Shown here: one piece after another, positions 11,601-22,601 of the stretch
How positions within the stretch are numbered: the stretch's first letter is position 1
Layout: each line of letters begins with the position of its first letter
Assembly (NCBI GenBank): GCA_033439255.1
Contig: CM065891.1
Span: forward strand, 930,001-994,000
DNA: 64,000 bases
Direction: 5' to 3'
DNA from: Hericium rajendrae
Taxonomy: Eukaryota; Basidiomycota; Agaricomycetes; Russulales; Hericiaceae
The notes under the pieces: model-generated
Told to the model about the DNA's origin: nothing
Databases searched by the model: none
Seen by the model: only the letters and a program-made list of their open reading frames with translations
Made by a program: the position numbers and the translations under genes

Positions 11601-14462
11601 TATAAGACACATATTGAATGTAGGATATGTAAGACATATATTGTACATAGGTTATGTGAGACACATATTGAATATAGGATATGTAAGACACATAAGCCTT
11701 ATAGGATATGTAAGACACATAAGCCTTATAGCTTTCATAGCTAGTCATACTATTATAGCTACATAGTCAGCTCTCATAGCTATGATAGCACTCCATAGCA
11801 CTCCATAGCATCACCTTTGAGCTTCATAGCACTACATAGTATCACCCTTTGGCTATGTGGGCTATACAATAAAGGGCGATACTATGAAGCTAGGAGATCT
11901 ATGTAGACTTTATAGAGCTATGTACCATTGGCAAATTTTTCAGATGACTGCGTCTGGCCAAAGGGGCGGTATGTTCTGTTGGCTTTTGGGTCGCTCTCTT
12001 CCTTCATTCATCTGATATTTATTCACAGAATCCCAATACCCTGTCCGCGCAGTGGGCACCAGTGTCGTTCATGGCCATCAGGGCCAACGTACCTCTGGTC
12101 CATCGATGGCACCGCCTACTGCCCGAGGCCGGCCTCACGTTCGTGTCACAAGTGGGACGGCAGTTCAAATATTGTCTCCTGGTTCCATGTTTCCACCGGA
12201 GGTTCTGGAGCATGCGTCGCAGTCTGTAAAGGCAGTTTCTCAGGAAAAGGCCAAGATCCTGCACGAGCAGATGTGCCTTCGTTTCCAGAAGCTGGCCAGC
12301 CATGATGTAGAGTACGTCACTGTAATTGCGGCCATGTGCACCTTGGCTCCCGGTCGTCTAAAGCATACCATGATCTCAGTGAGTCATCATCACTTGCTCC
12401 GCTTTTCATCTCATGTCAACCGTTGCAGACGATTCAAGAGACTATCAACTATGTCCCGGCCAAGATATCCAAGGACCACCTCAATCTCCTTGTCTATACC
12501 GCCCTGCTTCCTCAATACCTGGCCTGGTCTCATAACTACACAGCATTTACAATGGGTGACTTCGAGTTGAAGAACAAGAAATATGGTCCAATTCTTCGAG
12601 CTACTGAGGACCACCCTTACGCGTTCTATGATGATTTTCTGCAGAAGAAAGGCAAAAGTACTGTGAAAAAATTTTATACCGGTGATGCGCACATGTACTT
12701 GAAGCTGCCTTTCGACAAGCTAGAGATCATTATGGACCACATCGCCGCCATGGAATCTGCAGATGAGCGTGCAGAAGTCAAGCGAGAGGTATGAACTTAT
12801 TTAAACCTGTCGGATCCTTTTATCTCACTTTCAAACCTCTCGAGCTAGGACCGAACTCTGCCCTCTATCGACTTTGCGAAACTGGGCTTCGCAAGTGCTT
12901 CTCAGTCTCCGGCGAATAAGCCTGTTCCAACCCTAACCCATAAAGATAAATCTGCGGCAAGGACTTCATGTTGCGTTCTCTCGTGGCCTGGCTAATAGCT
13001 CGTTTTTTGCAGAGGCCCGGTTCACTTCCTGGAAAAGAAGCTGTTCATCCAGTGGTACTTACTCAAAACAAACAGCTTCATGCCCGATCGTCCAACAAAA
13101 AGCGTGATTCAGAGGTGCACATCATCACCGTCACCTATTAGTTTGCGCTAAGCCACTGCTCCGTACAGGTGGCTGACTTGTCAGATGGAGGCCCTCCCTC
13201 GAAGTGCGTAGCCCAACCTGAGACGGAGGAAGCCTGCCGCATTCAAGCGGCGCTTCTTAAGCAAAAGTCAATCAGGAAGCGCGAGGTTCAATCTCTCCGT
13301 GAGTGTTCATTTTCCTGTCAATCATGTTCACTTATTCAAATCATGCACTTAGTCTCTACTATCACGGTACAAATCACATTCCATGCCCCGAAGCGGCCGA
13401 GCTTCTCAGAGCTTCTCAGCTTCTCTGATAATATTGCGCTGGCGGAGACCGCCGATGTCAAGACCGAGCTTGTCTATGACACGTCAGGCACAGCTCAGTT
13501 TGGCGCATTCAAGAAAGGTAGGGAAGCCTTGGTATCGATACCGATTTTTTTCTGGCCAGGTTCCTCCCTCAAGGTTTGCATGAAGCAGATGGTGTACGAC
13601 AATCCGAAAGGTCCTCAATACCCACGTCTTCCATACGACAATCACCGGCAGATGGCCAAGCTGAAAGGCGAAGTCAGCTGCTCTATCTGGGCGAATGCTC
13701 TGATGGGCTTGGTGTATAATTTTGTAGACTCTGAGTCCATAATCCGTGGCCCACCCAACTTTTTCATCCCTCCGATGAGGTTTGTAGAGGCTGGCATCTG
13801 CATTGGAGTCGCTGGCAGCCCTGACAAGCGTTTGGTTGCGCTGTTGGAAGAGTGGATAGACCAGGACGTCGACGGTCCATGGCACAAGTATTTGGGCAAT
13901 GGTTCGGCCCACGTTCTTCCTCTGGAGGATGAGGAAGATAGGCATCGAGCAAATTTCCTGACATTTGTTCAACACGTTCAGTACTGGAAGACTGGCGGGC
14001 AGGCCTTTGTTGCGGATTTCCAAGGTACGTCTTCTGGCTGCTTAGGAAAGGCACACCGGCTAAAATTTTGCTAGGTGGAAGAACCTTATTATCAGACCCA
14101 CAGATTATTACGAACCCGTATGTGCTTCAGTATGATTCCTCGGCTGCTAAATCCGATCTTGCGATTAGGGCTCTCGGACGCGGAATTTTTGCGGAAGGCA
14201 ACTACAGTCCTCTCTTCAACCATTTTCCGAACGAGCACCAATGCAATTACGTCTGTGAATACTTCGGCCTCAAGTCGGTGCCACAAATGGAGACCGACTT
14301 CTTTGGCAAGGGCAAAGGCAAGGCGTTGGGCACATCTCAGCAGCCCATTGATCTTAGTGACGACGGTATGAGCTCCATCAATCATACGCTGGTACAACGA
14401 TCGCTCATAGTTCTTCGTCAGATGGCCTAGGCACAAAAGACATGGACATATCACAAATGTAG
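8610..14462 (+). CDS. Alpha-type protein kinase gene, split by element A
   Basis: Exons: 8610-8826, 8891-9029 continued at 11949-11968 after removal of the insertion, 12029-12378, 12429-12788, 12849-12956, 13013-13114, 13169-13298, 13353-13517, 13560-14024, 14075-14117, 14169-14365 and 14422-14462. They sum to 2,337 bases (778 residues) only when element A and one AC duplicate are left out. The N terminus has a CxxC...CxxC zinc-ribbon-like motif (CKGC, CQQC). The C-terminal alpha-kinase (MHCK/eEF2K-type) domain shows FGAFKK, LKVCMKQMV, the ADFQGG and DPQI catalytic segments, and the zinc-binding HQCNYVCEYFGL. Substrates are unknown. As it stands the first part reads into a stop just inside the element (QTI then TGA). 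The kinase domain lies downstream and could only be made from an internal start. The intron at 12957 appears to be of GC-AG type, which is the least certain junction. Confidence 0.85.
9430..10510. repeat. GC-rich, strand-biased core of element A
   Basis: About 1.1 kb with strong G excess on the plus strand, many GCGCGGGC and GTGCG words and a GGCGGC run near 9,690-9,735. Long open frames occur on several frames at once, as expected from GC-rich repetitive DNA, and none has recognisable domains. I do not call a gene here. Confidence 0.6.
10515..10544. repeat. Conserved hairpin of element A
   Basis: GAGAGTATCGCTCG, a 2-base loop AA, then CGAGTGATACTCTC: a 14-base stem with one mismatched position (G against T). 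The same hairpin occurs in element B at 25068-25097. On the minus strand it lies immediately after an intron acceptor. Confidence 0.85.
10544..10587 (-). other. Probable conserved minus-strand intron in element A
   Basis: Minus-strand GTGAGTAAAA donor, CTAAC branch-like word and GCAG acceptor. The matching site in element B (donor at 25138) keeps the donor, the A-run and the CTAAC word, which suggests a spliced minus-strand transcript in both elements. Confidence 0.55.
10987..10994 (+). promoter_or_regulatory. TATA box inside element A
   Basis: TATATAAG, followed by a pyrimidine-rich leader with CTCTT and CTTGC words. Element B has TATATAAGG at the equivalent place (25538). The downstream transcript has no recognisable ORF. 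Confidence 0.55.
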
Positions 14463-15493
14463 TTGTTAGTCCCAAAATTTGGCATCGGAGCTATCCTCTT
14501 AGCTTAGCTTATGTCAAAACACTGAATCAAATGCGCTGGCAAATGGCCGTGTGCATAGTATCCTTCACCGTGTCGAGTTCGAAGCAATCACAATAAGAAT
14601 ACCTCTAGCGAACTTGCTGAGATGACTTTCACTCTCTGGATCATTGTTCAAGATGAAGCTACCAGTAGAAGATGAATCTTCAGGCTCGGAAGCAGAGCTG
14701 GTATAATCAGCAGAACAAGCAGAGGGGTCATGGAGCCCACTCGCTGTCCAGGAGAACGTGACCTGTCCCGGCGCCCTGAAGCGCACGAGCGATAAGGCAA
14801 AAGAGGACCGTTCTTTACCCTACAGAACAGCGGTCGCAGCGTGGTCAATGCCAGTCTCGGCGCGTGTCTGGCTGCCCAACCACGACGCGATCGCGGCGTC
14901 TTCGACTGATGCTGCGATGGCTATGAGTATGAGTCGAAAATCCAACCATTTGGTTTGTTAGCCAACGATCACATAGCGATGGTGCAGAGGCAAATCTCAA
15001 CGTCTGGCAATGCATGATAATTAAAGACGCACAATATTGCACTAATATTGCCCGACTCGGACGCGTGAGGGACACGGAGGTGACTGCGTCACGATGACAG
15101 TGACAACAGTCACATACATGCCATTGCTCGACCGTCGGCACGTACTAATCTCTAGGAAGTTCACAGAGGGCTCTTCACTGCATTAGGAGTCTGATGATGT
15201 GCAGAAAAGCTACTTCTCATGTCTTTTGGTGGAGGAATGAGTGCATCACATGTTTGTCACATCGAGTGTGATGTCTGAAGACGCGCGTCGCGCCTTGTTC
15301 GTCTTTACAGTACTCCCTCCGTCGCAATGTGATCACCCGCAGTTTCTCGCAGCAGACCTCGATCGAGCTCCATCTGCCTCCGTGTCTTCCGCCTCATCGA
15401 CGACCAGGTGTGGGTAGAAACGAGCGGCACCATCGAGTTCACCACCACCAGCTCGTGCGCGTGATGCGTGAAGCACTTGCTCTTCGATCTTGC
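14463..15493. other. Intergenic, about 1 kb
   Basis: Lies between the end of the alpha-kinase gene and the 3' end of the protease relic. No supported gene, RNA or repeat seen. Confidence 0.5.
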
Positions 15494-17520
15494 TTATGTT
15501 GATTCTAATTGCGATCCTGGTTTGCTGACGGCCGCCATCAACACCATCAGCGAGCGGCGTGCAGCGACGAGTCGCCGAGCCTGACCGTCGGCATCGTCGC
15601 CAGGCGCAACCACAGGCTCGCCTATGCGCGAGAGGTCCTCCTTGATGACCTCCATGATGCCGCGGATCGGCTCGCCCTTGATGAACTTCCTCACCTCCTC
15701 CATGTCGAGCGTGTCATGCTCAATCAGCACCTCTGCGAGCTGCAGGCCGTCAGGTCAGCGTACGTTGTACGGAAAGAGGGAGGGGACGTACGCGGTGGAG
15801 CTCGGTCAGCTTCGAGCTCAGCAGCACCTCGACCGCACCTGGCCTGAGAGCAGAAGACTGAGGAAGGAAGCATGGGTCAGCGGGAATAGCAGGTAAGAAG
15901 CACAGGCACGTACCTCCGGACTTCGTTCTCGATTTCCTGCCGCTTATGCACGCTGATAGTCTCCCTCCGTGCGGTCGTTCAAGAATACAGGCCCAATCTT
16001 GTCGGAGTAGCCGTAGTTCTATCGTGCACATAAAAGGGCAAAACGTGTCAGTACGGCCGGACTCCGAGGATTTAGCAGGGCAAACACATCCCGCAGCGAC
16101 CGCACCCGCAGCGGACAGCGCGGGAAGAGAAGGGGACCCGAGGGAGAATTGCAAAAACACACCTTGACCATCCGTGTTGCAGTCGACGTCGCATCCTGCA
16201 AATCCGACGCCGCGCCGCTCGTGACGTTCTCTGACCCGAAAACTACAAGGTAGACTCAGCGAGAGCACAACAACAAGAACGAAACCCCACGCACTCAGTT
16301 CCTCCTCGACACGCCCCCCAAGACACACGTCAATATTCGCTCGGAACTTCTTCAACGAGACCGACAGCTGGTCGTCCTCCGGCAGCATCGAGGTCTGCAG
16401 GCATCACGTTAGTGGCGGATGGAGGCGAACGGGGGCAGATACGTATGATGCCGAGTGCGTGCCCGCGCGGTACGGACGTCACCTTGTGCAGCGGCATCGC
16501 GCTGTCGGTGTACAGCGCTGTAAGGGCGTGGCCGCCCTCGTGGTATGCCGTCAGACGCTCGACCCTGTCGTTGATGTACTGGCTCTTGGGCTCGGCGTCC
16601 ATGACGATGCGGTCCTTGGCCCACTCGAGGTGCTTGAGACCCATTGCGTTGGCATGTTCCTTGGATGCCTGGATCGCGGCTTGGCTGTATATGCGTTAGG
16701 CATCGCTCGCACCACTGAGACGGCATATACTTACTTGACCATGTTCTGCAAATCTGCACCTGAGAAACCAGGCATGCCGCGAGCGACAATCATAGGGTCG
16801 ACATCTGTCGCAGCTCGCTAGCACAACCGTTCAGTACTGTTTGAAAAGTATGCACCTTTGTCAATGATGACCTCAGTCATATGGTGCTTCAGAATCTGCG
16901 CATGTCCTCAGACATGAGGCAAGGGGACCACAATATGCCTGTCGAATCGTCCCGGCTGAACCAGCCGCCCTGTCCGTTGATGCATTAGCAGCGAAGCAAG
17001 AATGCCCAATATATGTGCACGCACTGGTCAAGGCTCTGCGGGAAGTTCGTTGCAGCAATGATGATGACGCCCTCGGTCTGCAAGAAACCATACATGTCGA
17101 CGAGCAGCTGATTGAGCGTCTGCTTCATATACTGTCAGTCACACGCGCTGCGCTTCCCGCCGATGGCATCGAGCTCGTCAATGACAATAATCGCAGGTTG
17201 CTTGCTGTGCGCCGTGGCGAAGAGCTCGTGCACGCGTTTGGTGCCGACATCCACGAACATCTCATCGAATTCAGATCTGGATGCGAAGAGGAAGGGCACA
17301 CCAGCCTCACCTGCAACGGCGCGCGCGAGCATCGTCTTACCGGTGCCACGCAGGCCCGTGAGCAGGATGCCCTTCGTAAGCTTGCTGCCGAGCGCGGAGA
17401 AGATCGTCGGGTCCTTGAGGAAGGCGACGATGTCCTTGAGCTCCGACTCCTTAGCCGCGCCCTTGTCCATGTCGCGCCCCTCTTCAGATGTGGCACCGCC
17501 GTCCATGGCTGACTTGCCAC
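15494..17520 (-). pseudogene. YME1-type (FtsH family) AAA metalloprotease relic
   Basis: Derived from the mitochondrial inner-membrane i-AAA protease. Recognisable parts in order: helix DIVAFLKDPT, Walker A GLRGTGKT, pore loop FLFAS, Walker [26 protein letters not shown], second-region motifs RPGRFDRH-like and ARGMPGFSGADLQNMV, the protease zinc site HEGGH near 16,540, and the C-terminal helices ending at 15494. It is broken several ways: TGA at 17135-17137 where the family has Gln (RDxQYMKQ), TGA at 16908-16910 where Arg is expected (PxVxGxAQILK), a frameshift near 15,960, and a degraded donor near 16,295. The mitochondrial presequence, transmembrane helix and start of the AAA domain are absent, so it is a 5'-truncated copy. 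A functional YME1 gene should exist elsewhere in the genome. Confidence 0.88.
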
Positions 17521-18108
17521 ACCACCGGAGTATGTATGTGTCCTTGTCCTATGGCTAGCCGCTGCCACCACCGACTGCGTAAGCGCAGAGCGCGCCGAAC
17601 TCTGCGTTGATGACCCCGCCGCTGTCATGGCATGCATAGATGGGCAGGCTCGCGGTCCAGTAGCATATATATTTGTAGTGTATGTATTTGTAGCGTACAT
17701 GCAGTATCGGTAGCAAACAATAAAGTGAATTTTTTGAAATCCTCATGAATAAATCGCGTTCGACGGCATGCGATGGCATGCGACGACAGAAGGCCGCTTA
17801 ACACGGGTATCATCAGAATGTCGAATCGCATCGCATGAGATCAGACACGAAAGCAAGGATTGATGCAGTTTGCTACGATGCGAGCTCCTGTGATTGTCGT
17901 GCCAAAATATCAACTGAGATCGGCGCTCGTTGGACGGCACCGCCCAACTCTGTCTCATTGGGCTTGAGGAGTCGCTGGCCCGCGGCCCGTGGATCCCGGC
18001 CTGCCGCCTCCAGTCTATCTTCGCATTTTTCATCGGCGCGCTGAGGGCTCCTCAAGCTCATCTACTGTCGTCCATTGGGCACGTATGCTAGCTTTCTGAT
18101 TTACTACC
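17521..18108. other. Intergenic
   Basis: AT-rich patch near 17,660-17,760 with TATTTGTAG repeats; otherwise nothing identifiable. Confidence 0.5.
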
Positions 18109-19951
18109 ATGCCTAATCAGCACAAACCTATTCGTAAGCTTCCTTCAAAGCCCTGTTCCGCAAAATAGAATTGCCCTAATTGCTTTTTGTTTGACAGCCC
18201 CTGAAGACGAGCTTCGTCGCTGGGTTACTTTGTACTACAACTTCCGAAGGACTGACGAACAAATCGCTCGCCTTTGCCTTCTCCAATTCGATTCAAATAC
18301 TTATGGTCTAAGGTATGCCCGGCCATCCTTCAAGGTTACTTTACCTCACACGATTGCCTATCAGTACCCGCACTGTTCGACGCCTTCGGGGCAAGTGGGG
18401 TCTCACCAGCACTCGTCAGCAACAACACACGCTGGAGAGCATTTCTCAAGCCGTGTTGGATATCAAGAAAATGTTTCCCCATCGGGGCGCTCGCAAGGTC
18501 AGAGATGCTCTATGGTTTCAAAAACATATCAGGGCCCCGAGGTACGTGTCTACCTCAATAGAAATGTTCTGATGCAGGACTCACAGTGTTTTCTGCCAGA
18601 GAGCTGGTGGAGGAGTTCCTCAAGAATCATGAGCCTGAAGCAGTGGAGCGTCGCCGTCATGGTCGCCTGAAACGTCGCCGCTATTGGTCTGCGGGTGTTA
18701 ACGACGTATGGGCCCAGGACCAGCATGACAAATGGATGCGATTTGGCCTGTACATGCATAGCAGCATAGAGGTACACTCCGGATTCATCAACTGGATGAA
18801 GATCTGGTGGACCAACAAGAATCCCGACTTGTAGGAAAATACTACTTGGACTTTGCGCGAAATCTCGGAGGTATCTTTATCACCTTTTTGTACACAATAT
18901 TTGCCTGATCTTTATTGCCAGCTATTCCGCTAATCACTCAAAGCGATCCTGGTACGGAGAATTATGGAGTCGCAAACTTGCAGACCGTAATTCGGAGACG
19001 GCTCGATCCATCCTTGCAGGACATGCTCCAGCACCGTTGGATGCGTAAACACACCAACATTAAACCAGAAATCCACTGGTCTATGTGGCGACGGGATGGG
19101 TCGCCGGGATTTGAGAACATTTTGGAGCATGGCATCAATTCAGGCTGGTACGACCCGACCAATGAGCTGGAAAGGTAAGTCACGTTTTGATTCGAAATTC
19201 TCCAGGCTGTGAATTGAAGCGGGTCATCTAGACTGGTTTTTTTGTGGCTTGCAATTCCATGGCTCCAGGCAGAAATCGACTCTTGGGTACATCAGCAAAA
19301 CGTGACTGCACGACGTGCGAATCGCAACAAAATATTACCCCATGGAATTCCAGCTCTCATCCTTCACAGGCCTCAGGATTATGGGGCAATGGACTTCAAG
19401 GTTTGTTCGACCCTGTATCTGTAGCCCCATGCTGAAGCGAGCACATCTAGGTCCATGTCCCTGAGCCAACGCCTTTGTTTGATGAATTGGAGGCAGAGTT
19501 TGCTCCTCCCGATCACCCGGTATTCCACCTGGTTCCGCCTCCGTTTGAGCAGCAGATCAAGAAGCACTACTCTGACTTGGGTGAGCCGCCTGTGGATGGT
19601 GACACATTTTGGGACGTATACAATCAGGTTCTTGGGCGGTTTCAATCCGCCCCAGTCAATCAAGAGCTAGTCACTGTCCTAGCATCATCTCATTCAGAAG
19701 ATAGCTACGAAGATGTCCCGGAGCCTGATCACATTCCACTTCTACCCCTTCCTGCATTTCGTCCTGCTGTACCCGTGCCCGTCATTCCCTTTGGCCCGGA
19801 CATAGAGCTAGAGTATCGCGGCGGGGCAGATAATCCCCAGATACCCTCTTTTCTGCAGACCTGGCGATCAGAAGGGAATAACGGGAGTGAAAGCATTCCG
19901 CTTGCGAATTTCACAGATGATGACAGTTCGGACAGCGGGGAGGAGGATTAA
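18109..19951 (+). pseudogene. Integrase-core (DDE) protein gene with a frameshift
   Basis: Matches a family of integrase-core proteins common in basidiomycetes. Exons: 18109-18133, 18198-18312, 18365-18541, 18600-18870, 18922-19174, 19232-19400 and 19451-19951. An N-terminal helix-turn-helix part (TVRRLRGKWGL) is followed by the catalytic core: VNDVWAQDQHDKW with the first Asp, and TQSDPGTENYGVAN with the second. An acidic Ser/Asp-rich tail ends DSGEED. The frame breaks near 18,823: the sequence reads AATCCCGACTTG, and one more C would give the expected NPRLVGKYYLDF; as it stands a TAG follows at 18831. No terminal repeats were found, so it may be a stationary, domesticated-type gene and not part of an active element. 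Confidence 0.8.
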
Positions 19952-21002
19952 AAAGAAAATAAATGTATATACATATATCTACCGAGCAATATATTCTCTA
20001 GTATATCCAGCTGCGTGCAGGTTGTGGACACCTTTCATCGCAATTCCATGTGGTCTTCGTTCTTCCACGTTAATGTTATTGAATCCCGATCTGGGGCGAT
20101 GTTCAGGTCAAGCAGCAGGCCGGGGCAGGCCATCCGCATTTTCAGTGGAACACAGGTCCACTCCGTCTCACACGAGCGTCGCCTGCCACAACGAGCGACA
20201 TCGCGAGCTGCATTCCACCTTCGCGCCCACACCACGTAACTTGACGATGACGCCTTGGAAGCCGCACGTGCGATGCTGTGGGGTGGAGAGCCCGACGGGC
20301 CAGATATTAAACTTGAAGGTCATGCGAGACGGACCCATGATCCCGCCAACCAACTCCCTGCTGGCGCTCTCGCCATTGTCTGAGCATGCGACATTGTAAG
20401 TGAAAAGCGGGCGGCGAAAGGAGAATGACAAGATGCGACGACCTTGCGAAACACGAGACCATGAGTTCTAATCCCCCTTTGCATGCGACAACAACTCACC
20501 ATCATGCAGAACAGCTTGCGCTCGCTGCATCCACCACCGAGCTAACCGAATCACAGACGAGTTTCATCAAGAACTTTCATCGGCGCCGTACCATCACCCT
20601 TCGCGTTCACCGAGTCCGGAGCGATGCGTTCGCCGCAAGTGTATCTGCGGTTCGGCCGACCTAACTTGACGATGACGCCCTGCGTGCGTAGTCCAGCTGT
20701 CCGCGAGACCCGACGAGAGTGCGGGTGACGGTGCAAGGCGCCAGAACCGGGTCGGGGAGCGTCGTGCTAAGAATGGCTAAAGTCGGCGAAGAGGCATACT
20801 TAGTCGACGAGCACAACACGGCGAGTGCGCTGGAATGGCGGGGTGGTGTGAGAGACCCCACACCTTATGGTAAGTTCTTGCATCATTCAACCAACATGAA
20901 TAGACAAAGCATGGCAGTAAACCGAGGTATGCGACTTTGGATTAGAGATCGAGATGCCGTGGTGCAATGACAGTGCATCAACAGTGCATCTGGCATCGGA
21001 AC
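19952..21002. other. Intergenic with two repeat-word copies
   Basis: Holds the two cleanest copies of AACTTGACGATGACGCC (20,234 and 20,658). Minus-strand peptides GVIVKLRG and GVIVKLGR are read there, but no gene can be built. A short open plus-strand frame at 20,719-20,970 has no recognisable domain. Confidence 0.45.
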
Positions 21003-21739
21003 ATGGCAAGCATGCTGCGCAAGGTCACGTACTCCGGCTTCCGCATGGGCACGTACAAGTACTTCAAGGACGCGTGCGTGCATCCCCTCCGCTGCTGGTG
21101 TGGCGCTGATGCGGTGCAGGATATACGCGCTCGGCGCGGGGACGATTTCGAGCAAGAGCCTGGCGCGGAAGGTGCTCGCCGCGACGGTCGCGTCGACGAT
21201 TGGCTCGTGCGTTCGTCCTGCCCTTCCTGTCTTGTGCAGAGCCTGATGTGATGCCGCAGGGCCATCGCAAATCCCACCGACCTCGTCAAAGGTACGCCTC
21301 AGTCCGCACATCTCCATTCCTCCTGGTGACGCCCGCCGACAGTCCGCATGCAGGGATATTATCCAGAGGGCAGCCCGTACCACAAGACGCGGCACGCGTT
21401 CGCGACGATCTACCGCGCCGGCGGGCTGCGCGCGCTCTACCGCAGCGTGGACGCGACAACCGTGCGCGGTGTCGTGCTCTCCATGTTGCAGATCTGCGCG
21501 TATGATCAGACGAAGCAGACCGTGAAGCGTGCGGCGCTCATGGAGGAGGGTGTGCCGCTGCACGTCGCCCGGGCGAGCATGCTCACGGGGTTCGTGTGCT
21601 CTGTGTTCTCGAACCCGGTGGGTGTGGTGAAGGTGTGCATGATAAATGATAAGGAGTGCCGGTTCAAGGGCGTGGGGGATTGCATACGGACCATCATGGT
21701 AAAGGAGGGCCCGGGCGCATTTTTTAAGGGCTTTGGGAT
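21003..21739 (+). pseudogene. Mitochondrial carrier family protein, 5'-truncated
   Basis: Inner-membrane metabolite carrier of the three-repeat SLC25 family. Exons: 21003-21073, 21120-21206, 21260-21291 and 21343 onward. Visible parts: MLRKVTYSGFRMGTYKYFKD (end of the first repeat), then PTDLVKVRMQ, which is a second-repeat PxD/E-xx-K/R motif, then GLRALYRSVDATTVRG and a third-repeat NPVGVVKV. Most of the first repeat is missing. The last helix is unclear because the likely C-terminal strand (FGIVGTNSFVLF, near 21,757) is in another frame. It could be an expressed fragment, but I think it is a decayed copy. Layout resembles dicarboxylate/oxaloacetate carriers; the substrate cannot be assigned. 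Confidence 0.65.
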
Positions 21740-22601
21740 GTGCTGGGCAAGGGTGAGTGGTTTGGCATCGTTGGGACCAACTCCTTCGTCCTCTTTTGCC
21801 AGAAGTTTTTGCACAGGCAGCGGCGCCTCGTCGGCGGCTACCATCAGGAGCTGGAGTACCTTGGAAAGGGCAAGGATGCATACGAGGCAGCTCTCCAGAG
21901 CATGTTATTGGTTTTGGAGGGCAACACATATATTTTCGTTTCAACAAATGCTCACAATCTTGACGACAGTGGCGTAAGAATCGATCGTGCCGTGTTTGAG
22001 GAACAATATGGGTGGTGATTCGGAGCGCTGCACGGTTTGTGCACGGGACCCTGTAGAATAGCAATATATGCTTCGCATTGTACGGTACGAACAGCGGGGT
22101 GGAGCTTTTGGTTCTATTTCCACCACCTGCCGCGAACACGACCCAACCAGAACCTCTAGAGGCTGAGCGCTGAGCCGTTGCGCCGGTGCGTCGCGTCGCG
22201 ATCACGTGACCTAATCAACAGTTACAATGGCCGCCTGTCAAGGGCCACAGGCGCGACTTCTATAAGACAAGAACGCCGTCCGGGTTGAACTCAACCACCC
22301 GTCTCCCTGCCCCCAGCTCAGGTCAGTTTAATCCGACTCCTGCTCCTCCCATTTCTTTTTTCTTTCGCCATGGCGTGCGCTGCTTGGTTGGGTCTCTCCA
22401 AGGCTCTGCCGCGGCGGCGCCTTGTGCTCTCGGACAGCGTGCGGTTGCGTCTCTCCAAGGTGCTGCCGTGCGTCGTTCGTCTTTGGATACCCCTTTTCCA
22501 CTCCTTTCCCATCCTCTCACGCACGATAGACTTCCATTAACACAGCTGGTATAGTTGATCCACCACCAGCCGGCTGCATATCATACCTCTAGCTACCCAC
22601 C
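21740..22601. other. Intergenic and 5' region of the dioxygenase gene
   Basis: Contains ATCACGTGAC (22201) and TATAAG at 22261, the latter about 340 bases before the start codon chosen at 22602, so a long or spliced 5' leader is likely. A short open frame (22285-22554) is probably leader sequence. Confidence 0.45.

Larger units (their letters stand above)
9030..11946. mobile_element. TIR element A (2,917 bp) inside the alpha-kinase gene
   Basis: Terminal inverted repeats: CATCTGAAAAAT at 9030-9041 and its exact complement at 11935-11946. A 2-base duplication AC flanks it (9028-9029 and 11947-11948). Both ends are followed inward by many short palindromic words (CTACATAG, TAGCTATNATAG) over about 300 bases. 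The interior has a GC-rich part (9,430-10,510), a conserved hairpin, a minus-strand intron, a plus-strand TATA box and a T-rich part with CTTAT repeats (11,270-11,420). No transposase or other recognisable protein is encoded, so it looks non-autonomous. It shares ends and interior layout with element B. Confidence 0.85.

Noticed and set aside
9030-11946. Element A as a retained intron of the alpha-kinase gene
   Set aside because: Its ends are CA...TG, not GT...AG, and a target duplication is present.
20883-22205. 440-aa minus-strand ORF opposite the mitochondrial carrier
   Set aside because: The plus strand has clear carrier motifs and spliced exons here; the minus frame has no recognisable domain.
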